Source: Gammaproteobacteria bacterium
Lineage (GTDB): Bacteria; Pseudomonadota; Gammaproteobacteria; Steroidobacterales; Woeseiaceae
Direction of reading: 5' to 3'
Assembly (NCBI GenBank): GCA_029884165.1
Contig: JAOUIH010000018.1
Location: forward strand, 1 to 50,975
DNA length: 50,975 nt
This document shows, piece by piece, positions 24,313 to 33,165 of the stretch; the stretch's first letter is position 1; every line of letters starts with the position of its first letter. Below the pieces are notes generated by a model, which saw nothing but the letters and a program-made list of their open reading frames with translations, ran no database searches and was not told the origin of the DNA. The position numbers were made by a program, and so were the translations under genes.

Positions 24313-26769
24313 CTATTCGCGCACGATGACTTTCGCGCCTGACACGAATGCGGGAATCGCCTCGATCACGTCGGCGCGCTCGACGGCGCGCCAGCGTTCG
24401 ATCCGGTCGTCGAGCGGGCGCAGTTCGCCGTACCAGGCGTAGCGTCGAGCCAGGTCGGCGGCGAGCTCTGCATTACTCTGCGCGGCGCTTTGCGCACGGC
24501 CGGCGAAATGGGACCGCGCTTCGTCGAGCTCCGCCTCACCGGGTGGCTCGGATGCCAGGCGCCCGAGCTCGGCCTCCAATACCTCGACCAGCGGCCCGAG
24601 CTTGGCGGGATCGACACCCGTGGCAAGGCTGATCCAGCCCTCGGTGCCGTCCGACCGGTAGTTTGCGTCGATGTAATAAGCGAGCCCCTGGCGCGAGATG
24701 GCGTTGTCGCCGAGCCGGCCGCCGTAGCCGTGGCTCAGGACGTAGAGGAGCAGGCGCCAGGCGTCGGCCTCCGCCGGCGGCGGCGCCGGAACGAGGTAGC
24801 CGAGCTGCGCCTGCGCGACCGGGACGCCGAGGCTTTCGGTCACGTCACCGCCCCGATAGTTGCCGGCGGTCCGAGCCGCCCCCGGTGCGCCCGGTGCCAG
24901 GTCGCCGAGGCTCCGCTCCAGCAGCGCGAGTGCCGCAACAGGCTCGAAGTCGCCCGCGATAACGGCAAACAGCGGCGCGGCGCGCTCGGCCTGTGCCGGC
25001 GCCGCCATCATTCGATCGAAAGCCTTTGCAAGACGCGTTTCCGGGTCCGCCGCGGGCTCGAAACGGTCCGGTTCCGGCGGGCCTGCGGCCGACAAAGTCT
25101 GGCGAAACCCGGTGAGCAGCGCCTCGAGGCCGGCAGGCCGGGTCTCGGCGGCCAGCGCGGGCAGGCCGGTGTGCGGGTCGACGGACAGGGCCTCGCCGGG
25201 AACGGCCGCACCCGCCGGTAGCTGCAGCCAGACGTAGACCGAACTCGACAGGTCGGACGGCTGCAGGATGACCGGGAGCCCCCCGCCGAGTGTCACGACC
25301 TGCGGCTCGCCGGCCGGGACCTCGTCCACCGGCGCGGCGGCTGGCCCTGGCGGCAGCGGCGATCCGTCCGCTGATGGCGGCGAGGGCAGGCGGCGCTCGC
25401 CGGGGACGTACCAGCCGATCGTGCGGCGCTCCGGCAGCAGGTAGCGCTCGGCTACGCGTTGCACGTCGCGGGGGTCGACGGCGTGCAGGCGCCCGGGGAG
25501 AGCCAGCAGCACATCGTAGGCGTCGAGGCCTTCGAAGAACGCCAGCTGGTGCGCCGCGTCTTCGGTCGTCGCAACGTCGAAAACGAGCTGGTCGCGCACC
25601 GCCTCGATGGCTGCATCGAGACGAGACTCGTCGACCGGCGCGGCGCGCAGACGCGCAACCCGCGCTTCTATGCCTGCTTCGATCTGTGCTTCGTCGGCAC
25701 CGGGTGCGGCGCTGCCGCCGATCGTGAACACGTAGTCCTGGGCACTCGGCGGATACCAGGTCGTCAGCCCGTCGGCCGCGCCATGCAGCGCGCTGCCCGG
25801 TCTTACGGCCGTGCCCCAGTCGTTCTGCAGGAAGCTGATGCCGGAACTGCCTCCGAGGAGTTCCTGCAAAACGAGAAACGCGGCGAAATCCGGGCTCGAT
25901 GCAGAGGGCGCCCGATAGGCGACCAGGAAGCGGGACTCTTCTGCCGGTCCCCTGAGGCGGATTCGCCTCTCGCCGTGCTGCACCGGTTCGACGGTGTGTG
26001 GCAGCGGTGTCGCGTCTTGCGCGGGCAGGTCTCCGAACAGCTCGGCGACCCGGGCGCGAACCGCGGATGCGTCCACGTCGCCGACGACCGCGAGCACGCC
26101 GTTCGCCGGCCGGTAGTGACGCCGGTAGAACTCGACGACGTCCTGGTGCCGCAGGTTCTCGATGTCGCTTTCCCAGCCGATCGTGTTGTTGCGATACGGA
26201 TGCGCCTGGAAGGATGCGAACATGACGGCGTCGATCAGCATCGATGTGGGGTAGTTCTCGTACATGTGCATCTCGGCCAGCACGGCGCCGCGCTCGGCTT
26301 CCATGTCGTCGGCCGAGAGCGTCAGCCGGGCCATGCGATCGGCCTCGATGCGCAGCAGGAGGTCGAGTTCGTCGCGCGGCACGGTGGCGAAGTAGGTCGT
26401 CTGGTCGAGCCAGGTATAACCGTGCCACTCGCCACCCACCGCATAGATCGAGCTGACCAGGCCCGTGCCCGGGAATTGCTCCGACGAGCGGAATGCCATG
26501 TGCTCGAGGAAGTGCGCCAGCCCGGTAACGCCAGTGGTCTCGTCGCGTGCGCCGACGCGATACAGCATCTGGACGCTGACGACCGGGAAATTGCGGTCCT
26601 CGAGGACGATCAGCGTCAGGCCGTTGGGCAGGCGCTCGCGGCTCGCGTTGGCGAGATCGAGCGCCGCGCCGGCCCCCGTTGTTGCAAAGACCGAAACAAG
26701 CACCAGCAGCCGGGCAAGCCGGGCTGGCCGTAGAAAATTCCTGCCCTCGCTGGTTTGGCACTGCGGCAT
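24313..26769 (-). CDS. M16-family zinc metallopeptidase (pitrilysin-like), exported
   Basis: An 818-residue protein with a signal sequence (hydrophobic 18-36) and a complete M16 site: HFLEH (86-90, the inverted HXXEH zinc motif) and Glu166 in RGAVLAEMHMY, 76 residues further on, as third ligand. The C-terminal half is a second, catalytically inactive M16-like domain, as usual for the family. These enzymes degrade peptides in a clamshell chamber. AAGGA lies 6 nt before the ATG at 26769; longer in-frame versions would reach into the control region of the divergent M20 gene. Role: probable periplasmic peptide breakdown. Confidence 0.92.
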   Translation of the reverse strand: MPQCQTSEGRNFLRPARLARLLVLVSVFATTGAGAALDLANASRERLPNGLTLIVLEDRNFPVVSVQMLYRVGARDETTGVTGLAHFLEHMAFRSSEQFPGTGLVSSIYAVGGEWHGYTWLDQTTYFATVPRDELDLLLRIEADRMARLTLSADDMEAERGAVLAEMHMYENYPTSMLIDAVMFASFQAHPYRNNTIGWESDIENLRHQDVVEFYRRHYRPANGVLAVVGDVDASAVRARVAELFGDLPAQDATPLPHTVEPVQHGERRIRLRGPAEESRFLVAYRAPSASSPDFAAFLVLQELLGGSSGISFLQNDWGTAVRPGSALHGAADGLTTWYPPSAQDYVFTIGGSAAPGADEAQIEAGIEARVARLRAAPVDESRLDAAIEAVRDQLVFDVATTEDAAHQLAFFEGLDAYDVLLALPGRLHAVDPRDVQRVAERYLLPERRTIGWYVPGERRLPSPPSADGSPLPPGPAAAPVDEVPAGEPQVVTLGGGLPVILQPSDLSSSVYVWLQLPAGAAVPGEALSVDPHTGLPALAAETRPAGLEALLTGFRQTLSAAGPPEPDRFEPAADPETRLAKAFDRMMAAPAQAERAAPLFAVIAGDFEPVAALALLERSLGDLAPGAPGAARTAGNYRGGDVTESLGVPVAQAQLGYLVPAPPPAEADAWRLLLYVLSHGYGGRLGDNAISRQGLAYYIDANYRSDGTEGWISLATGVDPAKLGPLVEVLEAELGRLASEPPGEAELDEARSHFAGRAQSAAQSNAELAADLARRYAWYGELRPLDDRIERWRAVERADVIEAIPAFVSGAKVIVRE

Positions 26770-26898
26770 CGCGGATCCTTTGCGCGGGAAGAACGTCATG
26801 ATGCGCGAACCCGGCGCCGATGCAAGCCGGTCGTGCGTGGACTGTGCCTTCCTGCCGGCATACACTCGCGCGTTCGTATCACTCGCTGGATCGTCCGA

Positions 26899-28287
26899 AT
26901 GCGCCATATTTTGGGATCACTGCTTGCCGCCGTCCTGCTGACGGCCGCGCAGGTTGCCGTTGCCGACAACGCCGACTACGACAGGCTCGCGCAAGACATC
27001 CTGGCCGACCTCATTGCGGCGAATACCGCGCCCAGCGGCGGCGATGACATTCGTCCTGCCGTTGCCGGCCTTGTCGAGCGCCTGCGTGCGGGCGGCTTCG
27101 GTGACGGCGAGATCTTCGTGCTGCCGCATGCGGAAAAGCAGCCGAACCTGGTCATCCGTTACCGTAGCCCGAGTCCCGTTGCGCGCCCGGTCCTGCTGAT
27201 GGCGCATCTCGATGTCGTCGAGGCGTTGCCCGAGGACTGGTCGGTCGACCCGTTCACGATGATCGAGCAGGACGGGTATTACTACGGGCGCGGTACGATC
27301 GACAACAAGGCAGGCGCCGCGATGCTGGTGTCGAATTTCATCCGGCTGCGGGCCGAGGGATTCGAGCCGAACCGCGACCTCGTGGTGATGCTGACGGCCG
27401 ACGAGGAGACGACCGGCACCGGCGCCCAGATGCTGATTCGCGAGCATCGCGACCTGATCGACGCGGAATTCGCACTGAACACGGATGCGGGCATGGTCTT
27501 CCTGCGTGACGGCGTGCCGCGGGCGTTCATGCTGCAGACGAGCGAGAAGGTCTATGCGACGTTCGCGCTGACGGCGACCGACCCGGGTGGACACAGCTCG
27601 CGGCCGTTGCCCGATAATCCGATTGCACGGCTGGCGATGGCGCTGGTCGAACTCAATGCCTATCGCTACCCCGTGGATCTCAACGAGACGACCAGCGCGT
27701 TTTTCGAGCGCTGGTCCGCGCTCGCGCCGGATGGCGACATCCCGCTGATCCGCGGAGTCCTCGCCGACGATGCAATGCAGGTCGCCCGACTGGACTCCTA
27801 TCCTTATTACAATGCCCTGGCGCGAACCACCTGTGTGGCCACGCAGATCACGGGCGGCCACGCCGAGAACGCGCTGCCGCAGACTGCGACAGCGACGGTC
27901 AATTGCCGCGTGCTGCCCCAGGCGTCGATCGAGGAAACGCGCGCGCAGATCGAGGCGTTCACCAGGCCCTACGGGCTGACGGTCACGCAGGTCGGCGCGA
28001 TCACGCCCAGCCCGCCGTCGCCGCTCACGGAGGACGTCGTGAGCCCGATCACGGCGGTCGCGCAGTCAATCTGGCCGGACATCGTCGTGATCCCGGAGAT
28101 GAGCACGGGCGCGACCGACGGACTCTTCGTGCGCAACGCCGATATCCCGGTCTACGGCATTTCGGCGATTGCCATCGATCCGGACGACAGCCGCATGCAC
28201 GGCAAGGACGAGCGCATCCTGGTGCAGTCCTATGTCGATGCGACCGAGTACTGGTACCGGATCCTCAAGGTGCTGGCCGGCGACTAG
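26899..28287 (+). CDS. M20-family metallopeptidase, exported
   Basis: A 462-residue exported peptidase (signal 1-23, ending AVAD). The M20 metal and catalytic blocks are in order: AHLDVV, GRGTIDNKAGA, the TADEETTG Glu pair, NTDAG and the C-terminal MHGKDERI His. A dimerisation lid domain is inserted in the middle, containing GGHSSRP. M20 enzymes trim small peptides or N-acyl amino acids with two zinc ions. The ATG at 26899 gives the signal peptide. It is divergent from the M16 peptidase across 129 bp and convergent with the amidohydrolase. Confidence 0.92.
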   Translation: MRHILGSLLAAVLLTAAQVAVADNADYDRLAQDILADLIAANTAPSGGDDIRPAVAGLVERLRAGGFGDGEIFVLPHAEKQPNLVIRYRSPSPVARPVLLMAHLDVVEALPEDWSVDPFTMIEQDGYYYGRGTIDNKAGAAMLVSNFIRLRAEGFEPNRDLVVMLTADEETTGTGAQMLIREHRDLIDAEFALNTDAGMVFLRDGVPRAFMLQTSEKVYATFALTATDPGGHSSRPLPDNPIARLAMALVELNAYRYPVDLNETTSAFFERWSALAPDGDIPLIRGVLADDAMQVARLDSYPYYNALARTTCVATQITGGHAENALPQTATATVNCRVLPQASIEETRAQIEAFTRPYGLTVTQVGAITPSPPSPLTEDVVSPITAVAQSIWPDIVVIPEMSTGATDGLFVRNADIPVYGISAIAIDPDDSRMHGKDERILVQSYVDATEYWYRILKVLAGD

Positions 28288-28290
28288 TCT

Positions 28291-29910
28291 TCAGTAGCGT
28301 TTCCGTTCGCCGAGTTCGGCTTTCTGGCGCGCGACCATCGCGCGGACGTCGGCGAGCAACTGCTTCGCGTCGTAGACGATGCCGTCCTTGATCGTGTAGC
28401 GCACACCGCCGACCCGCTCGGGCTGGCCGGTCTCGTCATCGAGGCGTACGGCGCCGGTGCCATAGAGCACCTTCAGGTTCTCGAGCGGGTTCTCCTCCAC
28501 GATCAGCAGGTCGGCGAGGAGGCCGGGGCGCACCACGCCGAAGCGAATGTCCTCTCCCCTGGGCTCGAACAGCGCTTCCGCGCCGTGCATGGTCGCCGCC
28601 CGGATGACTTCGAGCGGATGGAAGCCCGCCTCCTGCAGCATTTCCAGTTCGAGAATCGTGCCGAATCCGTACAGCTGGTAGATGAAGCCCGAGTCGGAGC
28701 CGACCGTGACGCGCCCGCCCATGTTCTTGTAGTCGTTTACGAACTGCATCCATACGCGGTAGAAATTCTTCCACGCAATCTCGTCGGCCGTCGTCCAGTA
28801 GAACCAGTAGGCGCCGTGGCTCTCCCGATTCGGAGTATAGAAGTCCCATTGCGCCGGGAGCGTGTACTCGTCGTGCCAGTCCGCATTACGGGTTCGCATG
28901 ACGTCGCGGCCGGCGGAGTAGATCGTGAACGTGGGGTCGAGCGTCAGTCCCAGCTCACGGAACTCCGCGAGCGTCGCGCGCCATTTCTCCGATCCCTGGC
29001 CGGCGACGAGATTCCACTGCCGGGCCACCTGGCCGAAACGGTGCTGTTCGTTGTTGTAGTTCATGTCCACAGGCCAGGGCTGTACGTCGTGGTTCTCGTA
29101 CATGGACTCGAACAGCCCATAGAAATGGGTGACGGTGCCGAGCCCCAGGCGAGCCGCATCGAGCGCGTTCATTTGCGCGACGCCCAGCTGGCCCAGGTGC
29201 GCCGTCGAGCCGAGGCCGTACTTCCGGGCTTCGTCGAGCAGTGCGCTCATGATGTCGGGCCGGTGCGAACCGAGTTTCAGCCCGTCGGCGCCCTCTTTTG
29301 CAACGTAGCGGACCCATTCGCGCGCCTGCTCCGGAGCCTGGATCTGCACGTCCTCGTATTTCCTGCCCTGGCCGAGCGTGTGGTAGGAGAAGATGCGCGG
29401 CGCGACGATCTCGTTCCTGCTGCTGCGTGCTTTCTCCGACAGCGAGAACTCCAGGTCGCCGCTGGGCACGCCCCGCACCGTCGTGATGCCGTGACCCAGC
29501 CACAGCTTGTAGCTGTACTCGGCCTCCGGCGCCTTGGTTTCGCCGCCCGTGTGCGTATGCATGTCGACGATGCCGGGCATCACAAAGGCGCCGTGCGCGT
29601 CGATCTCCCGCGTCGCGCCCTGCGGCCGCTTGTCATCCTTGATCGGCAGGCCCGGATAGCCGACCGACTTCACCTCGGCGATCCGGTTGCCCTCGACGAC
29701 GATGTCCACCGGTCCGATCGGCGGCGCCCCGGTCCCGTCGATCAGCGTGGCGCCGCGGATGATGAGGCGCTCGAAGGGTCCCTCGCCTTCGCCCGCCTTG
29801 CGATCCGGCGCCGGGATCATCTGCGGTTCCTCGTCGGCGGCGAGCGCCGCTGCTCCGTGTGCCATGAGCAGGCACAGCGCCAGCCCGAGCCGGCCATCTG
29901 TCATTCGCAT
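28291..29910 (-). CDS. Exported amidohydrolase-family protein
   Basis: A 539-residue exported protein (signal 1-25) with an amidohydrolase TIM barrel: GATLIDGTG at the N-terminal beta sandwich, the HTH metal motif at His118/His120 (DMHTH), GLKLGSH and STAHLG candidate metal-ligand blocks, THFYG, and TVGSDSG with the catalytic Asp, then the usual ADLLIVEENPL return strand. GGGGGAC lies before the ATG at 29910. This branch includes imidazolonepropionase-like and Xaa-Pro-dipeptidase-like hydrolases; the exact substrate is not clear. Its context of other exported peptidases suggests a peptide-like or amide substrate. Confidence 0.87.
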   Translation of the reverse strand: MRMTDGRLGLALCLLMAHGAAALAADEEPQMIPAPDRKAGEGEGPFERLIIRGATLIDGTGAPPIGPVDIVVEGNRIAEVKSVGYPGLPIKDDKRPQGATREIDAHGAFVMPGIVDMHTHTGGETKAPEAEYSYKLWLGHGITTVRGVPSGDLEFSLSEKARSSRNEIVAPRIFSYHTLGQGRKYEDVQIQAPEQAREWVRYVAKEGADGLKLGSHRPDIMSALLDEARKYGLGSTAHLGQLGVAQMNALDAARLGLGTVTHFYGLFESMYENHDVQPWPVDMNYNNEQHRFGQVARQWNLVAGQGSEKWRATLAEFRELGLTLDPTFTIYSAGRDVMRTRNADWHDEYTLPAQWDFYTPNRESHGAYWFYWTTADEIAWKNFYRVWMQFVNDYKNMGGRVTVGSDSGFIYQLYGFGTILELEMLQEAGFHPLEVIRAATMHGAEALFEPRGEDIRFGVVRPGLLADLLIVEENPLENLKVLYGTGAVRLDDETGQPERVGGVRYTIKDGIVYDAKQLLADVRAMVARQKAELGERKRY

Positions 29911-30016
29911 GCTTGTCCCCCTGGTGCAATCACCGGATCCGCGGCCGGGATCGGTCGCGCCGGCGAATTCTTCAGGGGGCATTCTAGCAGCCGGCGTTTA
30001 CCCGGCGGCGCAGGAT

Positions 30017-31681
30017 TCAGCGGCCGCCGCCGGCCGCGCGGGCGATGGTCAGCCCCGCATCCGCCGGACGGAAGATATCGAGGCCGGGCTCGTAAACGTC
30101 TGCCTCTACGTCGAACAGACCGAGCAGGCTGTGCGACACGTTGTCATGGGATACGGGGCTTGCCGCACGAGCCCTCAGGCGGCCCATGGACAGGCTGTGG
30201 TCCGCCGCGAAGCGTGTCGAAAGCCAGACGAGCATCGGGATCTCGGTCTGCTCGCGCGGGGCTATGCTGTATGGCCAGCCATGGAGGTAGACCCCGTTCT
30301 CGCCCAGCGACTCGCCGTGATCGGATACGTACAGCAGGAAAGAGTCGTATTCGTCCTCACGCGCCCGCAGTTCCCCGATCAGCGTGTGCAGCACGTAGTC
30401 GGTGTAGGCGATCGTGTTGTCGTAAGCGTTCACGACCTCTTCCTGCGAACACTCTTGCGGCGCCGCGCTCGTGCAGAAAGGGCGAAATCGAGCAAACCGG
30501 TCCGGGTACCTTGCGCTGTAGGCCGGCCCGTGACTGCCGATCATGTGCATGACCAGCAAGGCGTCGCCGCCGCCGTCGGCGAACTTCTCGATAAAGGGCA
30601 CCAGGTCCTCGTCGTAGACCTGGTGCTCCAGTCTTTCGGCGGGGATCCGTTCGTTCAGATCGATGGTCGTGACGCGGCGGCAGACACCCTTGCAACCCGA
30701 GTTCGCGTCGATCCACGCGATATCCACACCGGCGGCGGCCAGCACGTCGAGCACGTTGAATTCCTGTTCCGCGGCGTCCGGGTCGAAGCCGTCGCGACCT
30801 TTCAGCGAGAACATGCAGGGTACGGAATAGGCGGTGGACGTGCCGCAGGCGACAGCGTGGCTGAAATTCACGACGCCGTCGCCTGCGAGGTAGGCATTCG
30901 TGTCTCTCGCGTAGCCGTTCATCGAGAAGTGGTCCGCCCGCGCCGTTTCGCCGACGACGAGCACGCCGACGACCCGCCGGTTCACCGCGTGCGACTGCGC
31001 CGCCGCGCTTTCGAATGCATGGAACTCGGATTTGCCGGCGGCGTAACTGTGCCTCGCGAGCCGCCCCGCCGACAGTATCGGAAATAGCGGTATTGCATGC
31101 ACCCGCAGGTCGCGGTTCTCGCGCCAGAAATAGGACAGGTCGCGGAATGCAGGCGCAATGATGGCGGCCAGCACGACGATGGTCAGCACTGTGGTCACAG
31201 CCCGGTTGCGGATATCGACCAGCCAGCGCACCGGGCGTATGTCGACGAGCATGCAGAGCACGGCAGGCGGGAGGCAGAACAGCAGTACATAGCTGAACAG
31301 CGGCCAGGATGCGAGGTCCATGGCTTCCTGCCGGTTTCGTTCGCGTATCGTGTCGACGACGTTGCGCATCATCTCCGTATCGAAGATGACGCCGAGGCTC
31401 CTGTCGAAGTAGGACACCACGGCAAGCGTGACGGCGAAGACGATAACCAGAGGCTTGAGCAGCCGCCTGCCGCCAAGAATGGAAAGCAGCATGAGTTGCA
31501 GACCGACCAGCAGCACGACCGTCGTGCCGAGGATGATTGCGCCGTCGAGCGTCCGGACGTCGGTTCTCGATCCGATTTCACCCACCAGGTGCAGGTTGCC
31601 CGCGACGGCCAGGTAGCCGGCCGCCAGCAGTGCGAACAACCAGCCTGGCAACACGGCAAAGGGTTTTATCGGCATGTTCAT
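30017..31681 (-). CDS. Phosphoethanolamine transferase (EptA-like) with sulfatase fold
   Basis: A 554-residue inner-membrane enzyme: five hydrophobic helices in the first about 180 residues, then a periplasmic alkaline-phosphatase/sulfatase domain. The nucleophile is Thr246 in VVGETARAD, and SDHGESLGENGVYLHG carries the second metal group; cysteines at CGTSTAYSVPC and CKGVC match the disulfides of the lipid A phosphoethanolamine transferase family. These enzymes move phosphoethanolamine from phosphatidylethanolamine to lipid A or other envelope sugars, lowering surface charge. The start at 31681 is chosen because longer versions run into the dispersed repeat; no strong ribosome site is visible. 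It stands alone on the minus strand. Confidence 0.9.
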   Translation of the reverse strand: MNMPIKPFAVLPGWLFALLAAGYLAVAGNLHLVGEIGSRTDVRTLDGAIILGTTVVLLVGLQLMLLSILGGRRLLKPLVIVFAVTLAVVSYFDRSLGVIFDTEMMRNVVDTIRERNRQEAMDLASWPLFSYVLLFCLPPAVLCMLVDIRPVRWLVDIRNRAVTTVLTIVVLAAIIAPAFRDLSYFWRENRDLRVHAIPLFPILSAGRLARHSYAAGKSEFHAFESAAAQSHAVNRRVVGVLVVGETARADHFSMNGYARDTNAYLAGDGVVNFSHAVACGTSTAYSVPCMFSLKGRDGFDPDAAEQEFNVLDVLAAAGVDIAWIDANSGCKGVCRRVTTIDLNERIPAERLEHQVYDEDLVPFIEKFADGGGDALLVMHMIGSHGPAYSARYPDRFARFRPFCTSAAPQECSQEEVVNAYDNTIAYTDYVLHTLIGELRAREDEYDSFLLYVSDHGESLGENGVYLHGWPYSIAPREQTEIPMLVWLSTRFAADHSLSMGRLRARAASPVSHDNVSHSLLGLFDVEADVYEPGLDIFRPADAGLTIARAAGGGR

Positions 31682-31788
31682 TGAGGGTACCGGCGCCTGG
31701 TCAGCTGCATCGAGTTGATCGAGCCGGCCGGTATCGTGCCCGGACAACCCGTTTCGAGCCGTTGGATGGGTGGCCCGGCAGAATTCCT

Positions 31789-31895
31789 TCGCGACCCGCC
31801 GCATGTCCGGACTCGCTCCCGACGGTTCACGCATTTACGTGCTTGAACCGCGGGCGAGGCATCCTTGTCTCGCGCTCGCAGGGTGTTTTTCAACG
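31789..31895. repeat. Dispersed intergenic repeat, copy B (inverted relative to copy A)
   Basis: 31801-31865 matches bases 65-1 of the window with about three mismatches and keeps the first stem-loop imperfectly (31824-31849). The similarity weakens before 31801, where the third stem-loop of copy A is missing, but on the other side it continues past the point where copy A is cut by the window edge and ends near GTTTTTCAACGCC (31884-31896). It fills most of the 288-bp gap between the phosphoethanolamine transferase and the M14-like lipoprotein. No flanking duplication or transposase is visible. Confidence 0.75.
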
Positions 31896-31969
31896 CCCGG
31901 CCAGGGGGGCTTTCCCGCAGCCGTGTGCGGTGCGAGTATTGCCGTGCCCGACAGAACGGACCGGCAACG

Positions 31970-32968
31970 ATGACGATGGCACGCTCAAATTCCGGATCAG
32001 GCGCAGGCCCGGCGCTGATCCTGCTGGCCATGCTGCCCGCAGGCTGCGGGGACGGGGCCGCACCCGTGCCCCTGCTCGAGGGCGTGGCGGACGTGGCAAC
32101 TCATGCCGACGGGCGGCGCCCGATCGGCGAGCTGTACGCGGACTACCTGGGCCTGCTCGAGCAGGGATGGGCGCTGGACGTGATCGTCGAGTCCCGCCCG
32201 GCCGGAACGGAAGTCGCATTGCCGATCGTCGCGCTCCGCTCGCCGCAGGCGGGTCAGGCGGTCTGGCTGCTCTCCGGCATACACGGCGAGGAAACGGCGG
32301 GGCCGAACGCGATCGCCGCGGCCATGGCCGACATCGCCGAACTCGGCGCGCGTCATCCCGTGGTCCTCATGCCGCTGTTGAACCCGCAGGGCTATGCCCG
32401 CAACTGGCGTTACCTCAACGTGCCCGTCTATTCCGAGACGGTAGACGGCCAGAGCGTCGGCGACTCCTCGCACCTGCTGCCCGTCGAGCCGGGTTCGACC
32501 GAAAGCCGGGCGCCCCGGGCGTCCAGCCCGGAGGCGGCTGCGATAACAGCCTACGTGCTGCGGATGGCGGCCAGCTACCCGCCACGCTACAGCATCGACC
32601 TGCACGAGGACGACCTGATCGACGAGGGCTACGTTTACTCGCAGGGCATCGAGGGTCCGGCCGACCCGCTGGCGCTGCTGGCCGTCGACATCCTGAAGTC
32701 CAACGGCATTCCCCTCAAACTCGACGGCCAGACACGCTTCGGCGAGCCGATCGAGGGCGGCATCATCGGCCCGGTGACCGACAGCTCGATCGACGAGTTG
32801 ATGAGCGCCGGCACGGTCCTGGTCGGCGGGCGGTCAATGCCGGGCCCGGCCGCAGGCACGGTGCTCGTGTTCGAAACGCCCGCCGCCGCGATAGCCTTCG
32901 AGCAACGGGTCGCCGCCCACCTCGCGCTGATCCGGCGGCTCGCCGGGTCCATGGCTACCGGCCCCTAG
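31970..32968 (+). CDS. M14-like zinc deacylase/carboxypeptidase lipoprotein (succinylglutamate desuccinylase/aspartoacylase type)
   Basis: A 332-residue lipoprotein: hydrophobic signal with lipobox LPAGC (Cys26), then a compact zinc-hydrolase domain. SGIHGEETAG supplies the HxxE zinc pair (His105, Glu108) and SIDLHEDD the third His, as in succinylglutamate desuccinylase/aspartoacylase and M14 carboxypeptidases; VLVFETP near the C-terminus holds the likely catalytic Glu. It probably cleaves an N-acyl amino acid or a peptide in the periplasm. I chose the ATG at 31970 for the lipoprotein signal; another ATG is two codons on. No strong ribosome site is visible. Confidence 0.82.
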   Translation: MTMARSNSGSGAGPALILLAMLPAGCGDGAAPVPLLEGVADVATHADGRRPIGELYADYLGLLEQGWALDVIVESRPAGTEVALPIVALRSPQAGQAVWLLSGIHGEETAGPNAIAAAMADIAELGARHPVVLMPLLNPQGYARNWRYLNVPVYSETVDGQSVGDSSHLLPVEPGSTESRAPRASSPEAAAITAYVLRMAASYPPRYSIDLHEDDLIDEGYVYSQGIEGPADPLALLAVDILKSNGIPLKLDGQTRFGEPIEGGIIGPVTDSSIDELMSAGTVLVGGRSMPGPAAGTVLVFETPAAAIAFEQRVAAHLALIRRLAGSMATGP

Positions 32969-33165
32969 CAGCCAGTTTAGAAACGGGTTTCCCGGCGCGT
33001 TTCCGGCCGTCGGGCCCGTCCGCGGCCATCGTCAGCAGCCGACGGCAAATCGTCTGCCCGCCGGCGGCAGACCGTCAGGTGGGCCGCGCCACTCCCCGGC
33101 ATCCTGACAGCGTCGGTCAAGCGCCATGTCGGCGAGCCGGCGCACAACTCTGGGGAGTGATACAC

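Noticed and set aside
30017..31681. Mobile colistin-resistance (mcr) gene
   Set aside because: It is a family member, but there is no mobile element around it and the composition matches its neighbours; chromosomal EptA-like genes are common.
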